Assembly: GCA_019925095.2 (NCBI GenBank)
Contig: CM034407.1
Coordinates: 19,474,710 to 19,538,709, forward strand
DNA length: 64,000 nt
Direction: 5' to 3'
Source of the DNA: Dendrolimus kikuchii
Lineage: Eukaryota > Arthropoda > Insecta > Lepidoptera > Lasiocampidae
Both the position numbers and the translations under genes were made by a program. The notes beneath the pieces are model-generated. The model saw nothing but the letters and a program-made list of their open reading frames with translations. It was not told the origin of the DNA and ran no database searches. The first letter of the stretch is position 1. Every line of letters begins with the position of its first letter. Positions 12,165 to 22,457 of the stretch are shown here, one piece after another.

Positions 12165-12585
12165 ATGCTCAAATTCAAAATTCGAATCCGAAGTTTTTAT
12201 TTAAAATAACTTCTACTAGAGAACACTTTTTGACGGTCATATACATACATACATACATAACTTCACGCCAGTTCCCTTGCGGGGTAGGCACGAACAACAG
12301 AGCGCCATTTAGGCTTATTCTTACACACCTCATGCACGCTCGTCTGTTCTTAAGGCTCCTGACATCACCTTCTCCTAGTACACGATCAATTTGATCATGG
12401 AAGGTGTGTCGTGGCCTTCCACGACTTCTGCATCCATCCACTTTTGCATTGTAGATCTATTTATCTGACGGTCATATATATAAGCCAAAATTTAATTTTA
12501 CTTTCTACTCTATGTAGACCGCTTCGCAATGTGTTATTCCTGTTAAGGACAAGAAGCGGCAAGAAACGGCAACATGTCTACCTAG
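12165..12585. repeat. Repeat E, copy 1, split by RTE-A
   Basis: Shares with 27595-28045 the blocks 'gagaacactttttga-ggtc', 'ttaattttact' and 'accgcttcgcaa-gtgttatt' followed by 'agaagcggcaagaaac'. Probably the untranslated end of a retroelement; class not determined. RTE-A is inserted at 12244-12465. Confidence 0.55.
12244..12465 (-). mobile_element. RTE-A 3' fragment inside repeat E
   Basis: CATA tail, then the complement of the RTE-A C-terminus. Perfect 13-bp target duplication TGACGGTCATATA at 12231-12243 and 12466-12478. An internal ~29-bp deletion removes the MTRVMNVKEAS region. Confidence 0.9.
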
Positions 12586-12809
12586 CTAAAAATTGTTTTT
12601 CTATTTATATCTCAAGTTCTTTTTTTAGTAAGTTTAATACAGAATTACTTTTCGAAGAATTAATGGGGTCGTAGCTCGCGGTGAAGGACTACCTTTATAC
12701 ACATATTTGATATATTCCAAATTGTTTTCTTTTGTCTTGTTTTCATATTTTCTACGAACGGAATAAAATTAAATTCAACATTGAACTAGCTTATATCCCG
12801 GGTTTTTTT

Positions 12810-13256
12810 TTTGTATTATTAATATCTCTAGGGACTCGAGTTCCGTACCCTTTTTTACTACTTAATTTCTATGAAATTTGAGACTCCATACACGCTTATT
12901 GTTTATTTTTGTTAGTGTATGTCACATTATATGTAGTAATTTTTCTGTTGTGGTGTACCTTAAGAATAACTGATTATATTAATTTATTCTAATTTTAATA
13001 CTAAACTTATACTAATGTAGAGTGTATCTGTTACATGCTGGTGTTGTGAGGAAGTGCATGTGCAGTGTTGGCCTTATATCTATACTTATATATATACACA
13101 TACTTAAACCTACGCGCACTACCATCGCATTGCATTACACGCACACTCCACAAACAAACCAAGACACACAAAGAGCCTAAAAATTAATAACCCAGGCACA
13201 GAAAAGAAAAAAAACAACACACTAGATACGACTATATATAAGTATAGATATAAGGC
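12810..13256. repeat. Repeat G, copy 1, internally inverted
   Basis: 12820-13085 is the reverse complement of 23180-23440, but 13108-13256 is in the same orientation as 23025-23180. The two halves of the same repeat are thus inverted relative to each other. The inner ends repeat the sequence around 'tatataagtatagatataa' in both orientations (about 13069-13092 and 13234-13256). A 5' inversion of this kind is usual for target-primed retroelements. Confidence 0.6.
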
Positions 13257-14187
13257 TATATCCCGGGATAATATCTAGGATACTTTCTATCCCGAAAAAT
13301 AACGTCGTTTCTGCTGAATTGACGAATATAGCCACAAAGGTGGCGCTGCGGTCATTTTTTTGATGTCACCGTTGCAATACACCAAAAAATATGTAATTTT
13401 GTCAACGCGTATGAAGTTTCGCTGGCACATGCTAATTTTAATATAAAAAAAGAACTATAGGGGGAACGGACAGTATACCCCGCCTTGACGCTTGTCCAAG
13501 GCGATTTGGCAGGTTTGGCACATCGTATATCTCGATGTGCAGGTTGAATCACGATGTTCTCCTTCATCGTTGTTAGCACGTGGTAATTGTAACAATAATG
13601 CAGATTACGTTGCGTTGCGTAAATAAAAAGAAGTACTTGTAAAACGATCATCTTCAGAATATTCGAAAGCGGACACAAATCGACATGCAAACAAATAATA
13701 TGTAGGTTTTATTTACTCCATCCACTATATAAATAGATGCGTTATTATTGTTTCGGTTAAGTATATATACACACACATCTTTGAACAAGAGATCGCTAAG
13801 AGCGGAGAAATTATTATTAATATCGTACCCAGATATCAGTCAAAATTACCTCACTGTCACCGCAGATTTAGACCCAAGAGCAAGACAAGTAAGAGTCGTT
13901 TCGGCTCGACGCTGGCAATATCTATTAGCCCACATTCCATTTTCGAGTCTGAGCTTTAATTTCTATCGAGTCGCGATATTGCGAACCAATTTTAATTGCT
14001 ATCAAACGCCTCTTAACCGTCTCTAATGTGACGAGTATGAATTTGCCTGGATATTTCTGAATGTGAATTTATTCCCTTTTTCATTGGCGGAGCCCTGACT
14101 AATATTATAAAGGCGGGTATCAGTTTGTTTGTAATGTTGTCACGAAATCGTCCTTTCCTTTCCTTGGAAACAGTATATATAAATATA
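13257..14187. other. Spacer, nothing recognised
   Basis: Contains a 112-codon minus frame (13352-13690) and a 92-codon plus frame (13748-14026) with no recognisable domain; not called as genes. Confidence 0.4.
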
Positions 14188-14427
14188 CTAGCTTCTGCCC
14201 GCGACTTCGTCCACGTGGAATAGTAAAAATTAAGTAAATTAAAAAATCCCCCGATTTTGAAACATTCTTCATTGATGCTCCGCTCCTATTGGTCTTAGCG
14301 TGATGATATATAACCTTCCTCGATAAATGGGCTATCTAACACTGAAAGAATTTTTTCAAATCAGACGAGTTCTTGAGATTAGCGCGTTCAAGCAAACAAG
14401 CTTCAGCCTTTATATATTAGTATAAGA
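14188..14427 (-). mobile_element. Heli-1 non-autonomous Helitron, short copy
   Basis: Minus strand: 5' TC start 'tcttatactaatatataaag' at 14427 and 3' end '...gacgaagtcgcgggcagaagctag' at 14188, with an imperfect hairpin before CTAG. It is about 240 bp, an internally deleted version of the 589-bp copy at 21263. Confidence 0.75.
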
Positions 14428-14440
14428 ATATTTATATATA

Positions 14441-14589
14441 TATACATACATAACTTCACGCCAGTTCCCTTGCGGGGTAGGCACGAACAACAGAGCGCCA
14501 TTTAGGCCCATTCTTACACACCTCATTTGCTTCTTTGACATTCATAACTCTTGTCATGCACACTCGTCTGTTCTTAAGGCTCCTGACAT
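14441..14589 (-). mobile_element. RTE-A 3' fragment
   Basis: CATA tail then the complement of the last ~40 codons, truncated at 'ggctcctgacat'. TA-rich flanks ('ttatatatatacat' on both sides) look like a duplicated target. Confidence 0.8.
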
Positions 14590-14964
14590 TTATTTATATA
14601 TATACATATGTGTGTGTAAAGAAAAAATATAATTTTCTTTAATTTGATCTTTCCCGCGCATCAAACGTCATTGAACGCACAGTGAATTGGCAGATGACGT
14701 TTGCGAGCTATGAAAAAGATAACCTATAAAGCATCTAGTGATTGTTAAGAGAAAACAATAATTTATAATATTAATTCCATTGTTGAAGTATTCTAATTGT
14801 AATTAGGAACAGACATTGTTAATAATAACATTGAATGTCGTTTCTTTTCTTACAGGTATGTAAGTTTTTCTAACGTACTAAGTAAATACACGCATCTATT
14901 TCATGTAGTATAAAACAATAAATCTTTTCTTATAGAGAAACTCAATTGTGTTTGACTGACTGTG

Positions 14965-15008
<44 letters not shown>

Positions 15009-15028
15009 CCGTAAACACTAGTCACAAT
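14590..15028. other. Spacer
   Basis: No gene. Contains the AT microsatellite at 14967-15003. Confidence 0.5.
14967..15003. repeat. (AT)n microsatellite
   Basis: About 18 uninterrupted AT dinucleotides. Confidence 0.95.
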
Positions 15029-15825
15029 GATAAAAGATGACTGTCAGGCGAGAGGCTTACATTTGAATGCGAAGAAAACAAAGGTTATGGTGTTTGAAAG
15101 AGAAGAAACCTGAACGAATGCAAGGATAATGGTCGATGATGTTATGCTAGAGCAAGTGAATGAGTTTGTATATCTTGGATGTGCTTTTAGCAGGGATGGA
15201 AAGTACACCGCTGATATAGAAAGAAGAGTGAATTTGGGGAATAGTGTGAATGGAGCGTTAGGTAAACTTCTAGGCGCTAAGAACCTCAGCCAGAAGGCCC
15301 AGCTCGCCATACACAACGCGGTGCTGGTACCTACGCTCACGTATGGATGCGAGAGTTGGGTATGGAAGAGAGAGCATGAAAGTAGAGTAAACGCGGTCGA
15401 GATGCGAGCACTGCGCAAAATCTGCGGAGTGACGCTCGCGGACCGCGTTCGTAATACCGAAGTAAGAAAGAGAGTTGGTCTGAAAGAGAGTGTCGGGGTG
15501 AAGGTAAGGAAAGGAATGCTCCGGCGGTTCGGGCATGTGGAAAGAATGCATGATGAAAGAATGACTAAACAGATATACAATGCAAAAGTGGATGGATGCA
15601 GAAGTCGTGGAAGGCCACGACACACCTTCCATGATCAAATTGATCGTGTACTAGCGGAGGGTGATGTCAGGAGCCTTAAGAACAGACGAGCGTGCATGAC
15701 AAGAGTTGTGAATGTCAAAGAGGCAAGTGAGGTGTGTAACAATAAGCCTAAATGGCACTCTGTTGTTCGTGCCTACCCCGCAAGGGAACTGGCGTGAAGT
15801 TATGTATGTATGTATGTATGTATAT
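15029..15825 (+). pseudogene. RTE-A pol C-terminal region, longest copy in the window
   Basis: The frame from 15027 begins with DDCQARGLHLNAKKTKVMVF, the thumb region after the reverse transcriptase catalytic box, and continues to ELA-stop at 15797 followed by AGTT and the TATG tail. One nonsense codon (TGA 15111-15113) interrupts an otherwise open frame. After it 222 codons are open: FVYLGCAFSRDGKY, TLTYGCESWVWKREHE, VRKGMLRRFGHVERMHD, GRPRHTFHDQIDRVLAEG. The fragment lacks endonuclease and polymerase catalytic parts, so it cannot move itself. The near-absence of a 3' UTR and the short tandem tail are RTE-like; clade assignment is inference. Confidence 0.85.
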
Positions 15826-16248
15826 GTCGCAGTTTGCTGCATATGTTAAATATTGAAGATATATTTGTAAAGATTGACTAAAGTAATATCTGATATGGAT
15901 TCATCTAACCAGTTAATTATCACGCCTAGAATAACTGTAAAATCTAGTTATCTACAAAACTTATAAATTTGAATGCTCTGGCAAGTTTATACCAAGTTCA
16001 CGTCCTAAACTCTCTAAAATTAGAAGAATCAATTAGCATAACTTCATATGCAATGTCGTCAATAATTAGCACTAGCTGAGTAGAAAGTACAAAGCTTACC
16101 ACTTGGCTCTGGATAGATACAGAAACAGTGCTAAGTCAAAATTGAACAAAGAAGTAAAAGGCGATTTTTTGTTCATACCCATACCTACGTACATGTGTAT
16201 GTGCTTATATTGTACAACATTTAATTTAATACACATAATATTATATTT
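15826..16248. other. Spacer, nothing recognised
   Basis: AT-rich, no gene or repeat identified. Confidence 0.45.
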
Positions 16249-16558
16249 TATCCTTGCAGGAACGGAGAAAGAATACAATTTCCTGCGGCCCGGCAGCTTG
16301 TCGTAAGAGGCGACTAAACAACCCCCAGCCAGGTGGTAGGGCATTTGCCCGACTGGATGGCTAGAGCATGCCGCCATAAGAACTTTGACTTGTGTTCCGG
16401 CTTTAGTGACCAGGTTCCAGACTCACTTAAGAGAGCAGCAGCGCATTTGTAGCACCTTTGGTGGTACAAATTTCCATAGGCGATGGTAACCGCTTTCCAT
16501 CCAGTGGGCCGTCTGCCTGTCTGCTGAACTCCTGCAATAAAAAAAATAATAATAATAA
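16249..16558 (+). mobile_element. SINE-B, long form
   Basis: 5' 'ttatccttgcaggaacggag' to 3' 'gaactcctgcaataaaaaaa'. Full length at about 310 bp. Confidence 0.85.
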
Positions 16559-17159
16559 AGCTTCTCCAATAAATTAATTCCAATTAGATTTTCGGTTATA
16601 TTCATAGCTTCTAACGTTTCTATAAGTCTATAATATTCTCTCTATTAATTTTTGACATAAAAGAACCTGGCAACACAGGCTGTCACTAGAGATCGTGAAT
16701 ACATTTACCCTAAATTGAGGAAAAATCTTGAAAGAAACACGATGTATTTACGCGTGTATAGAAAAAGCAGCAAGCAACCTCACGCCATTCCCGCAAACAA
16801 TCTACTTTGAATAGGTATTAGTGTTTTTTATTTTTATTTTTTTATTCATAGTTAAAGGGCTTTGTCGCTTAAGCGACCATGCTGCCCTGGTAAGTACAAT
16901 TAAGTAGGTATTAGTATTATATTATGTATTAGACGTGTAAGACTTATTTATTCTTTACGTTAGAGGTTTTCTGGAATAAAAAAAATGCTCATAAAATGTA
17001 GACAAAAATACGAGTAAAACAAACGAAATAAAATAAAGCAACTAACCAAACCCAGCACTGTCTAATACTGAGAGATCTTCCTGCTTGCACCGGAACAGGC
17101 CCCAACTTAATAGATAATTTTTTCGTTGTATTTTAAACCTTACCCCCTTTTAATCTTTC

Positions 17160-17160
<1 letters not shown>
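16559..17160. other. Spacer with a LINE-tail-like fragment
   Basis: 16835-16905 read in reverse ('gcagcatggtcgcttaagcg' ... aataaaaa) resembles the 3' end of CR1-like LINEs. The rest is unassigned. Confidence 0.4.
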
Positions 17161-17190
<30 letters not shown>

Positions 17191-17389
17191 ACTTCACGCC
17201 AGTTCCCTTGAGGGGTAGGCACGAACAACAGAATGCCATTTAGGCTTATTCTTACACACCTCACTTGCCTCTTTGACATTCATAACTCTTGTCATGCAAG
17301 CTCGTCTGTTCTTAAGGCTTCTGACATCACCTTCTGCTAGTACACGATCAATTTGATCATGGAAGGTGTGTCGTGGCCTTCCACGACGG
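17161..17389 (-). mobile_element. RTE-A 3' fragment, head-to-head with SINE-B
   Basis: CATA tail at 17161, then the complement of ~60 C-terminal codons up to 'ggccttccacgac', where it meets a SINE-B running the other way. Both elements lose their 5' parts at the shared junction. Confidence 0.85.
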
Positions 17390-17669
17390 CCTGTCGTAAG
17401 AGGCGACTTAACAATCCACAGCCAGGTGGTAGGGCATTTGCCCGACTGGATGGCTACCACACCTGGTCTACAGTATGTCGCCATAACAACCTTGAGTTGT
17501 GTTCCGGCATTAGTGACCAGGTTCCAGTTGCCTTTAACAGAGCAGCAGCGCATTTGTAGCAACTTTGGTGTTGCAAATATCCATAGGCGATGATAAACAG
17601 TTTCCATCAAGTGGGCCGTCTGCCTGTCTGCTGATCCCTTGCAATAAAAAATAAAAATAAAAAAAAAAC
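17390..17669 (+). mobile_element. SINE-B, 5'-truncated at the junction with RTE-A
   Basis: Enters at 'ggcctgtcgtaagaggcgac' (base ~45 of the long form) directly after RTE-A and runs to 'cttgcaataaaaaataaaaa'. Confidence 0.8.
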
Positions 17670-17712
17670 ACCAGACTATTCTAAACGCATTGTGCAAACT
17701 TGAACTATTTAC

Positions 17713-17783
17713 AGATTTATTATAGTAGAGATAGATTATCTCTACTATAATAAAAGACAGATTATCTATACTATAATAAATCT
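17713..17783. repeat. Nested perfect palindromes
   Basis: Outer 15-bp arms (17713-17727 and 17769-17783, 'agatttattatagta' and its complement) enclose an inner 12-bp palindrome (17722-17733 and 17737-17748, 3-nt loop). Probably the remains of a foldback element. Confidence 0.8.
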
Positions 17784-17949
17784 GATCTAATTCAGCACTC
17801 GCTTGATGATCGCTTAAGATTTGTTCTGTATACGATCCTAGCCTCTAACAGCACCTTGTATGTGGTGGGAAGGAACACTGTTCCACGATAGTTGTTCCAC
17901 ATTCTCATAATTCCTTCTTATGAATCGGGTACATGATTACTTCAATTCA

Positions 17950-18115
17950 TTCCATCTTAAAACCGTTAAAATGTACATACATAACTTCACGCCAGTTTCC
18001 TTGCGGGGTAGGCACGGACAATAGAGCGCCATTCAGGCTTATTCTTACACACCTTACTTGCTTCTCTCACATTCATTCATTCATTCCTTCGTTAAAATGT
18101 AGTTTAAGTGAAATC
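17950..18115 (+). mobile_element. Element F terminus split by RTE-A
   Basis: 'cttaaaaccgttaaaatgta' before and 'cgttaaaatgtagttt' after the RTE-A insertion form one F end. The rest of F is absent. Confidence 0.6.
17976..18089 (-). mobile_element. RTE-A 3' fragment in an F terminus
   Basis: Perfect 12-bp target duplication CGTTAAAATGTA at 17964-17975 and 18090-18101. The 5'-truncated end carries extra 'attcattcattcattcc' not found in other RTE-A copies. Confidence 0.9.
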
Positions 18116-19057
18116 AAAAATTAGGCGAAGCGTATTATAACTTAACCTATCTAAAGGCCTTTAAGTAGCACATTTGCCATGGACCCAAGTAATAAAGGGA
18201 TCAACCAAAATTTTACTGGCATAGTTAGCAAAATTTCCAAACGAATTACCCAAACAATTAGTCCATTCGCCCGTTCCTACAAACCGTGTAAAATTATCTT
18301 GGAGAGCACCTCTCGTCGCTTCTGCGAGCCTAATAGGAAGGTTCGCTCTCGAGGTCAGTTAATAAACACTCGACACGGGGCCCGTTCAACAGAGCTCTTT
18401 CCAATTCGGTCGACAAACAAAGCTCCGGCCCCAATACAGCTCGCGTTTAGGCCACCGGCGCAGATTATGTTCGCGTCGAACTTATTACTTCGAATACATG
18501 TTGCAAACCCTTTCGGCTTTTGTTATCCGTGTATAATATGTACACGGCTTAGTAAAAGTAACATAAAAAACCTTTTTTGTTTTTTGCTTACGCCATCTTT
18601 TGTATGTCTGTTAAAATATTTACCTGAAACAAAGAGAAATTAAGAATAAGTACAAAATTCAAATACATACATATCTATATTATGGCTATATTTATTTGGC
18701 TTAAGACAGAATCGTATTCGTCTACTGAAAAATCTAAAAATGGTGATTTATAAGTAGAAAACTTCAAGGAACATTAACATAATTAAAATTTAATATTTGT
18801 CTAAAAATGTTCCACAACCAACACGCGCGTAGCAAGGGAATGGGTAGGTGGTGGAACGTGAGATGAAAAATTCTCATCTACACAGTATTGATTCACCCCG
18901 TTTTGAAAACAAGACCCTGCCTCGCGATCTGTCCGCCCACAATGTTCGCATCCCACCAACGCTGCGTGAATAATTAAGCCATGGCCCCTGATAATTTCGA
19001 TTCTGAATTTTTTCGCTAATAAAACGAAGCCGTTTGTTTGTACATATTATAAAAATA
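18116..19057. other. Spacer with an unsupported 154-codon frame
   Basis: The plus frame 18179-18643 starts with ATG and is basic and Ser/Arg/Pro-rich, with a hydrophobic C-terminus. It has no recognisable domain, no repeat match and no splice context. Coding status is undecided. Confidence 0.3.
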
Positions 19058-19289
19058 CTAGCCTCTGCCCGCGACTTCGTCCGCGAGGAATAGTTTAAAA
19101 AAAAACAATTTTGAAACATCCTTCATTGGTGCTCCGCTCCTATTGGTCTTAGCGTCATGATATATAGCCTTATAGCCTTTCTCGATAAATGGGATATCTA
19201 ACACTGAAAGAATATTTCAAATCAGACCAGTATTCCCTGAGATTAGCGCGTTAAAGCAAACAAACTCTTCAGCTTTATATATTATAGTA
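19058..19289 (-). mobile_element. Heli-1, short copy
   Basis: Minus strand: 'ctataatatataaagctgaag' start near 19289, 3' '...gaagtcgcgggcagaggctag' at 19058. It abuts Heli-2 without spacer. Confidence 0.7.
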
Positions 19290-19606
19290 GTAGCGGCCCC
19301 GGCAGACGTCCTGCTCTGAAAAAAAAAAAATCTAGGACCCGATCCCACCGCTACCTACCGGATCCAATTGTGAATCTAAACCATCCGGGAACCCACTCAA
19401 ACACATAAAAACAAAATCGCTCCAAGTAATAAGAAAGATTCTAGAACCCGATCTCAGCACCACCTACCGGTTCCAATGGGATGACAAGTATTCTATGTCC
19501 GTCTCCTGGTTCTAAGCTACCTCCCCACCAATTTTCAGCCAAATCATTCTTGAGTTATAAATAGTGTAACTAACACGACTTTCTTTTATATATATATAGA
19601 TAGATA
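19290..19606 (-). mobile_element. Heli-2 non-autonomous Helitron
   Basis: Minus strand: 5' TC start in 'tctatctatatatatataaa' followed by 'agaaagtcgtgttagttac'; 3' end 'cgtctgccggggccgcta'. Typical lepidopteran Helitron-like ends; the CTAG is imperfect where it joins Heli-1. Confidence 0.6.
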
Positions 19607-19667
19607 AGATTATCTTGTAATATTTTCTTAAGACTTCGCGACTGGCACAGGTAATTAAAATAATATT

Positions 19668-19846
19668 TTAACGGTTTTAAGTGTGGCGTTTTATTTCATT
19701 TCAGTAGCCGTGATGATGGAAGACAAAGATGTCGTGTGACAGTGAGTAATGATAAAATTCTTTGTCTCCCATGATCACGGCTACTGAAAAGTGCCCGAAA
19801 CGTCAAAATAAAAATCAAGTGAAATGCCACACTTAAACCTTTAACC
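19668..19846. mobile_element. Element F, deleted foldback copy
   Basis: Left arm 'tttaacggttttaagtgtgg...agtagccgtga' and right arm '...atcacggctactgaaaagtg...cacttaaac' are inverted repeats separated by only a few dozen bases. Confidence 0.7.
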
Positions 19847-19947
19847 TTCTCGTTTTAATTATCTTGTTACAGATTGTATTGATTTACTTCCGAAAGTTAA
19901 CAAAATCTATAGATACTAGACCGCTCCCTTTAAACCATAAATAATAA

Positions 19948-20459
19948 CATATTCTTACGAGTTGCAGGACTCGAATTAAAATGCCGTTAGAATTACTACA
20001 GAGTTTATTAGAACTATACAAACACGTATAACACAGGTATAAATATAACTGAACACAACAAGTCCAAACGTAATGCAGAAGGTCGTAATTCCATAAAACG
20101 CGCCAAGTCCGTCACTAAAAGCTTTCCGATTGTAGTACACACATCTTGCTTCGGTCGTGGTTATAGCTTGACTGCCTCGTCCCTCCATCGGGCCATTGCT
20201 TTATACTGCACAGATGCAATATGTCGGTCCGGCCGCGTGGACTGAATTTCCTAGAATCAGTTTGTACTTTAAATCCGTAACACCTAGCGAATGACTGTCA
20301 TAAAAGATTACAATACAACAATGGGCTGTTTTCTAATCACAATTTTTAAACACAAAGTAAACAAAAGAAGTCCAAATGCCGAAAGGTAATAAAATGTGTT
20401 TTTACACGTATGCAGGTGTGAATTTGTTTTTGTCGGCGTCTAGGTCGTAACAATATTGT
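19948..20459 (+). mobile_element. Element H, full-length copy
   Basis: Starts 'catattcttacgagttg' and ends 'ctaggtcgtaacaatattg', inverted termini shared with 50988-51490. Internal 'tataacacaggtataaatat' and 'cagaaggtcgtaatt' blocks are conserved. No coding capacity; probably a non-autonomous TIR transposon. Confidence 0.65.
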
Positions 20460-20559
20460 AATCTAAGGTTTTTATTTACCATGTTTTTGAGCAAGTACAT
20501 GATTTAAATTACGTCTATCAGTTTGTGCGAATGATTTTTTATTTTAATTGCTAGCTATT

Positions 20560-21065
20560 TTGCTAATATCATAGTGTAAGTCTTTGAAGATCATGGGCCA
20601 TAAAAATGACCCGGACATTGGAGGGCTTGCGTGGAGCATGGGAAGGCCGACACGTAGAGGCCCTTTGACAAATTTAATGCAAATATGGCGTGACACTGAC
20701 CGGCGATTATCTCTGTCTACACCATATAATAATGCACCCAAAGACAAGCCCCGGCCATTGTAGAACTATTGTGGGAAATGAGGACAAAACTACCGGGCTA
20801 TTGGGGTGAACTTCTAGTGGTACTAGAGATCTGGGAATATGGAGACTATGGCGTCTGCCCGTCGCAATGTTCAGGGAACATGGAAAAATGGGCAGACGGT
20901 GACTCGCCACTCCCTGCATGGGCCCCAAAAAATCTCATAGAAGACAGGGACAACATGGATGTTAGTGGCTAAGGGGTGTAGAGAGGTTGACTGCAGGTTC
21001 ACCGAAGCCACTTCTGACGTGATGCCATTTATCACTTCCACCCTTGGAGCTTGAGTCTCAGCTCA
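20560..21065 (+). repeat. Repeat I, copy 1
   Basis: Shares 'ggaaatga-gacaaaa-tac' followed by 'cgggctattggg-tgaact', then 'ccctgcatg-gc-c-aaaaaa', with 35520-35735. A 57-codon frame from ATG 20594 (MGHKNDPDIGGLAWSMGRPT...) is Arg-rich but unrecognised. Class unknown. Confidence 0.5.
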
Positions 21066-21262
21066 TTAGTTCATAGTGTAATATTATTAATAATTATAAT
21101 AATGATTAATAATAGGGATAGTAATTTATACGATGTAGAAGCAAAAACACGTAGTCGTATTGAATCATCATTTACCATCGTTTTATATACCGTGTTTTAT
21201 GCAATAAATAATTCGAATTGATTGTTTGTCTCGTATAGGCTTCGAAACGACTCAAAAGATCG

Positions 21263-21851
21263 TCTATACTAATATATAAAGTTGAAGAGTTTGTTTGTTT
21301 GAACACGCTAATCTCAGGAACTACTGATCTGATTTGAAAATCTCTTTAAGTGTTAGATAGCCCATTTATCGAGGAAGGCTATAAGCTATATATCATTACG
21401 CTAAGACTAATAGTACCGGAGCACCAATGAAGAATGTTTTAAAATCGGAGTTTTTTTTTACCTTTTCAAAGCTTCCGCTGCGTGTGCTGCGTAAACTGTT
21501 AAAGTTTCGCAAAATTCATGTGTGACAGAATTGTTCCCCCTTAAAAGTTCCACAAAAAAGTCCGCGACAGCATATGTCTATCTTTTAAGGTTGGCTCACT
21601 ATAATCTTTTTTATGCTAACCAATAACCAAAATTGCCATTTACATCATTCGATTTATATCGCAGTTTTAAAATAACATCGCAGCAAAATAATGATCAAGT
21701 ACTGCGCGCGCATTTATGAAGTGCAAGGCCGGCGGGCAATCATTAAGACTTAAAAATATTTTCACGTTCTACGCAAACAAAGTCGCGGGTTAAAATTAGC
21801 TTTAGTCCAAAGCAACTATTCCACGCGGACGAAGTCGCGGGCAGAAGCTAG
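21263..21851 (+). mobile_element. Heli-1, longest copy
   Basis: 5' 'tctatactaatatataaag' (an alternative TC lies at 21260), 3' 'gcgggcagaagctag' ending CTAG at 21848-21851 followed by T, as Helitrons leave. The GC-rich hairpin 'gcggacgaagtcgcgg' lies just before the end. No ORF, so non-autonomous. Confidence 0.75.
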
Positions 21852-21918
21852 TAGTATATAAATTTCAAGATTAAAACAGAATATTAATATAAAATGTTTA
21901 TGAGTTTAAATATCTATC

Positions 21919-22020
21919 AGCCTCTTAGCTTAAGCGGGCTAAGCTTTGCCGAACCACTTCACTGAGACGTAGATAGAGGCTTCGGGTTCGATCCCTAGCG
22001 TGGTTTTCGTAAACGTAAAA
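21919..22020 (+). mobile_element. SINE-C head, old copy
   Basis: tRNA-like head with box B-like 'ggttcgatccc' and a degenerate box A ('ttagcttaagcggg'). Diverged; the tail is lost. Confidence 0.6.
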
Positions 22021-22339
22021 AAAATCCGTTAATTACTGTCTGCGGGTTTTTTTTTTTCTACACTTTATTATTTATAAAAATTTACATATACTTATATATT
22101 ACTCCTACTTATTTTCTTTAGGTAATTTTTTTTCTACTACTAGGAAGATTTTAGGCAAGGGTAGGTGGATGGATGGGTGGATGAATGGATATTTGGATGG
22201 TTATGGGTAACTGTCTGTGGGTTTGGGATCCTAGAGTGTGGGGAGTAACGCGATTAGCTTGGCGACATGCAATGGTGTGCTTGTCTGACGATTTTTTTTA
22301 ATCTTGCAGAGTTCTGAAGATATAAATATATAAGTCGTG
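22021..22339. other. Spacer with a short GGAT-rich tract
   Basis: 22155-22205 is an imperfect 'ggatggatgg' tract. Nothing else is recognised. Confidence 0.5.
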
Positions 22340-22457
22340 TAGGTGACCATACCAGCCCCGCCAGTCTCGTTTACCATGCAGGAATAGAACCCGAGTCCTT
22401 CGCGTTCCAGTGTGCTACGCCGACAAAGGCTTGACCCCCCTCAACCACAGAGGCCAC
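22340..22457 (-). mobile_element. SINE-C head, diverged
   Basis: Complement: 'gaggggggtcaagcctttgt' ... 'gggttctattcc', a mutated box B, in tRNA-like spacing. Confidence 0.55.

Noticed and set aside
15270..15638. 122-codon minus frame (MIMEGVSWPSTTSASIHFCI...) repeated at several loci
   Set aside because: Shadow of the RTE-A coding strand.
17194..17697. 167-codon minus frame as one gene
   Set aside because: It runs through the antisense of SINE-B into RTE-A; a chance fusion at the chimeric junction.
18179..18643. 154-codon ORF as a host gene
   Set aside because: No domain, splice context or conserved feature; could be chance. Kept only as a note in the spacer entry.
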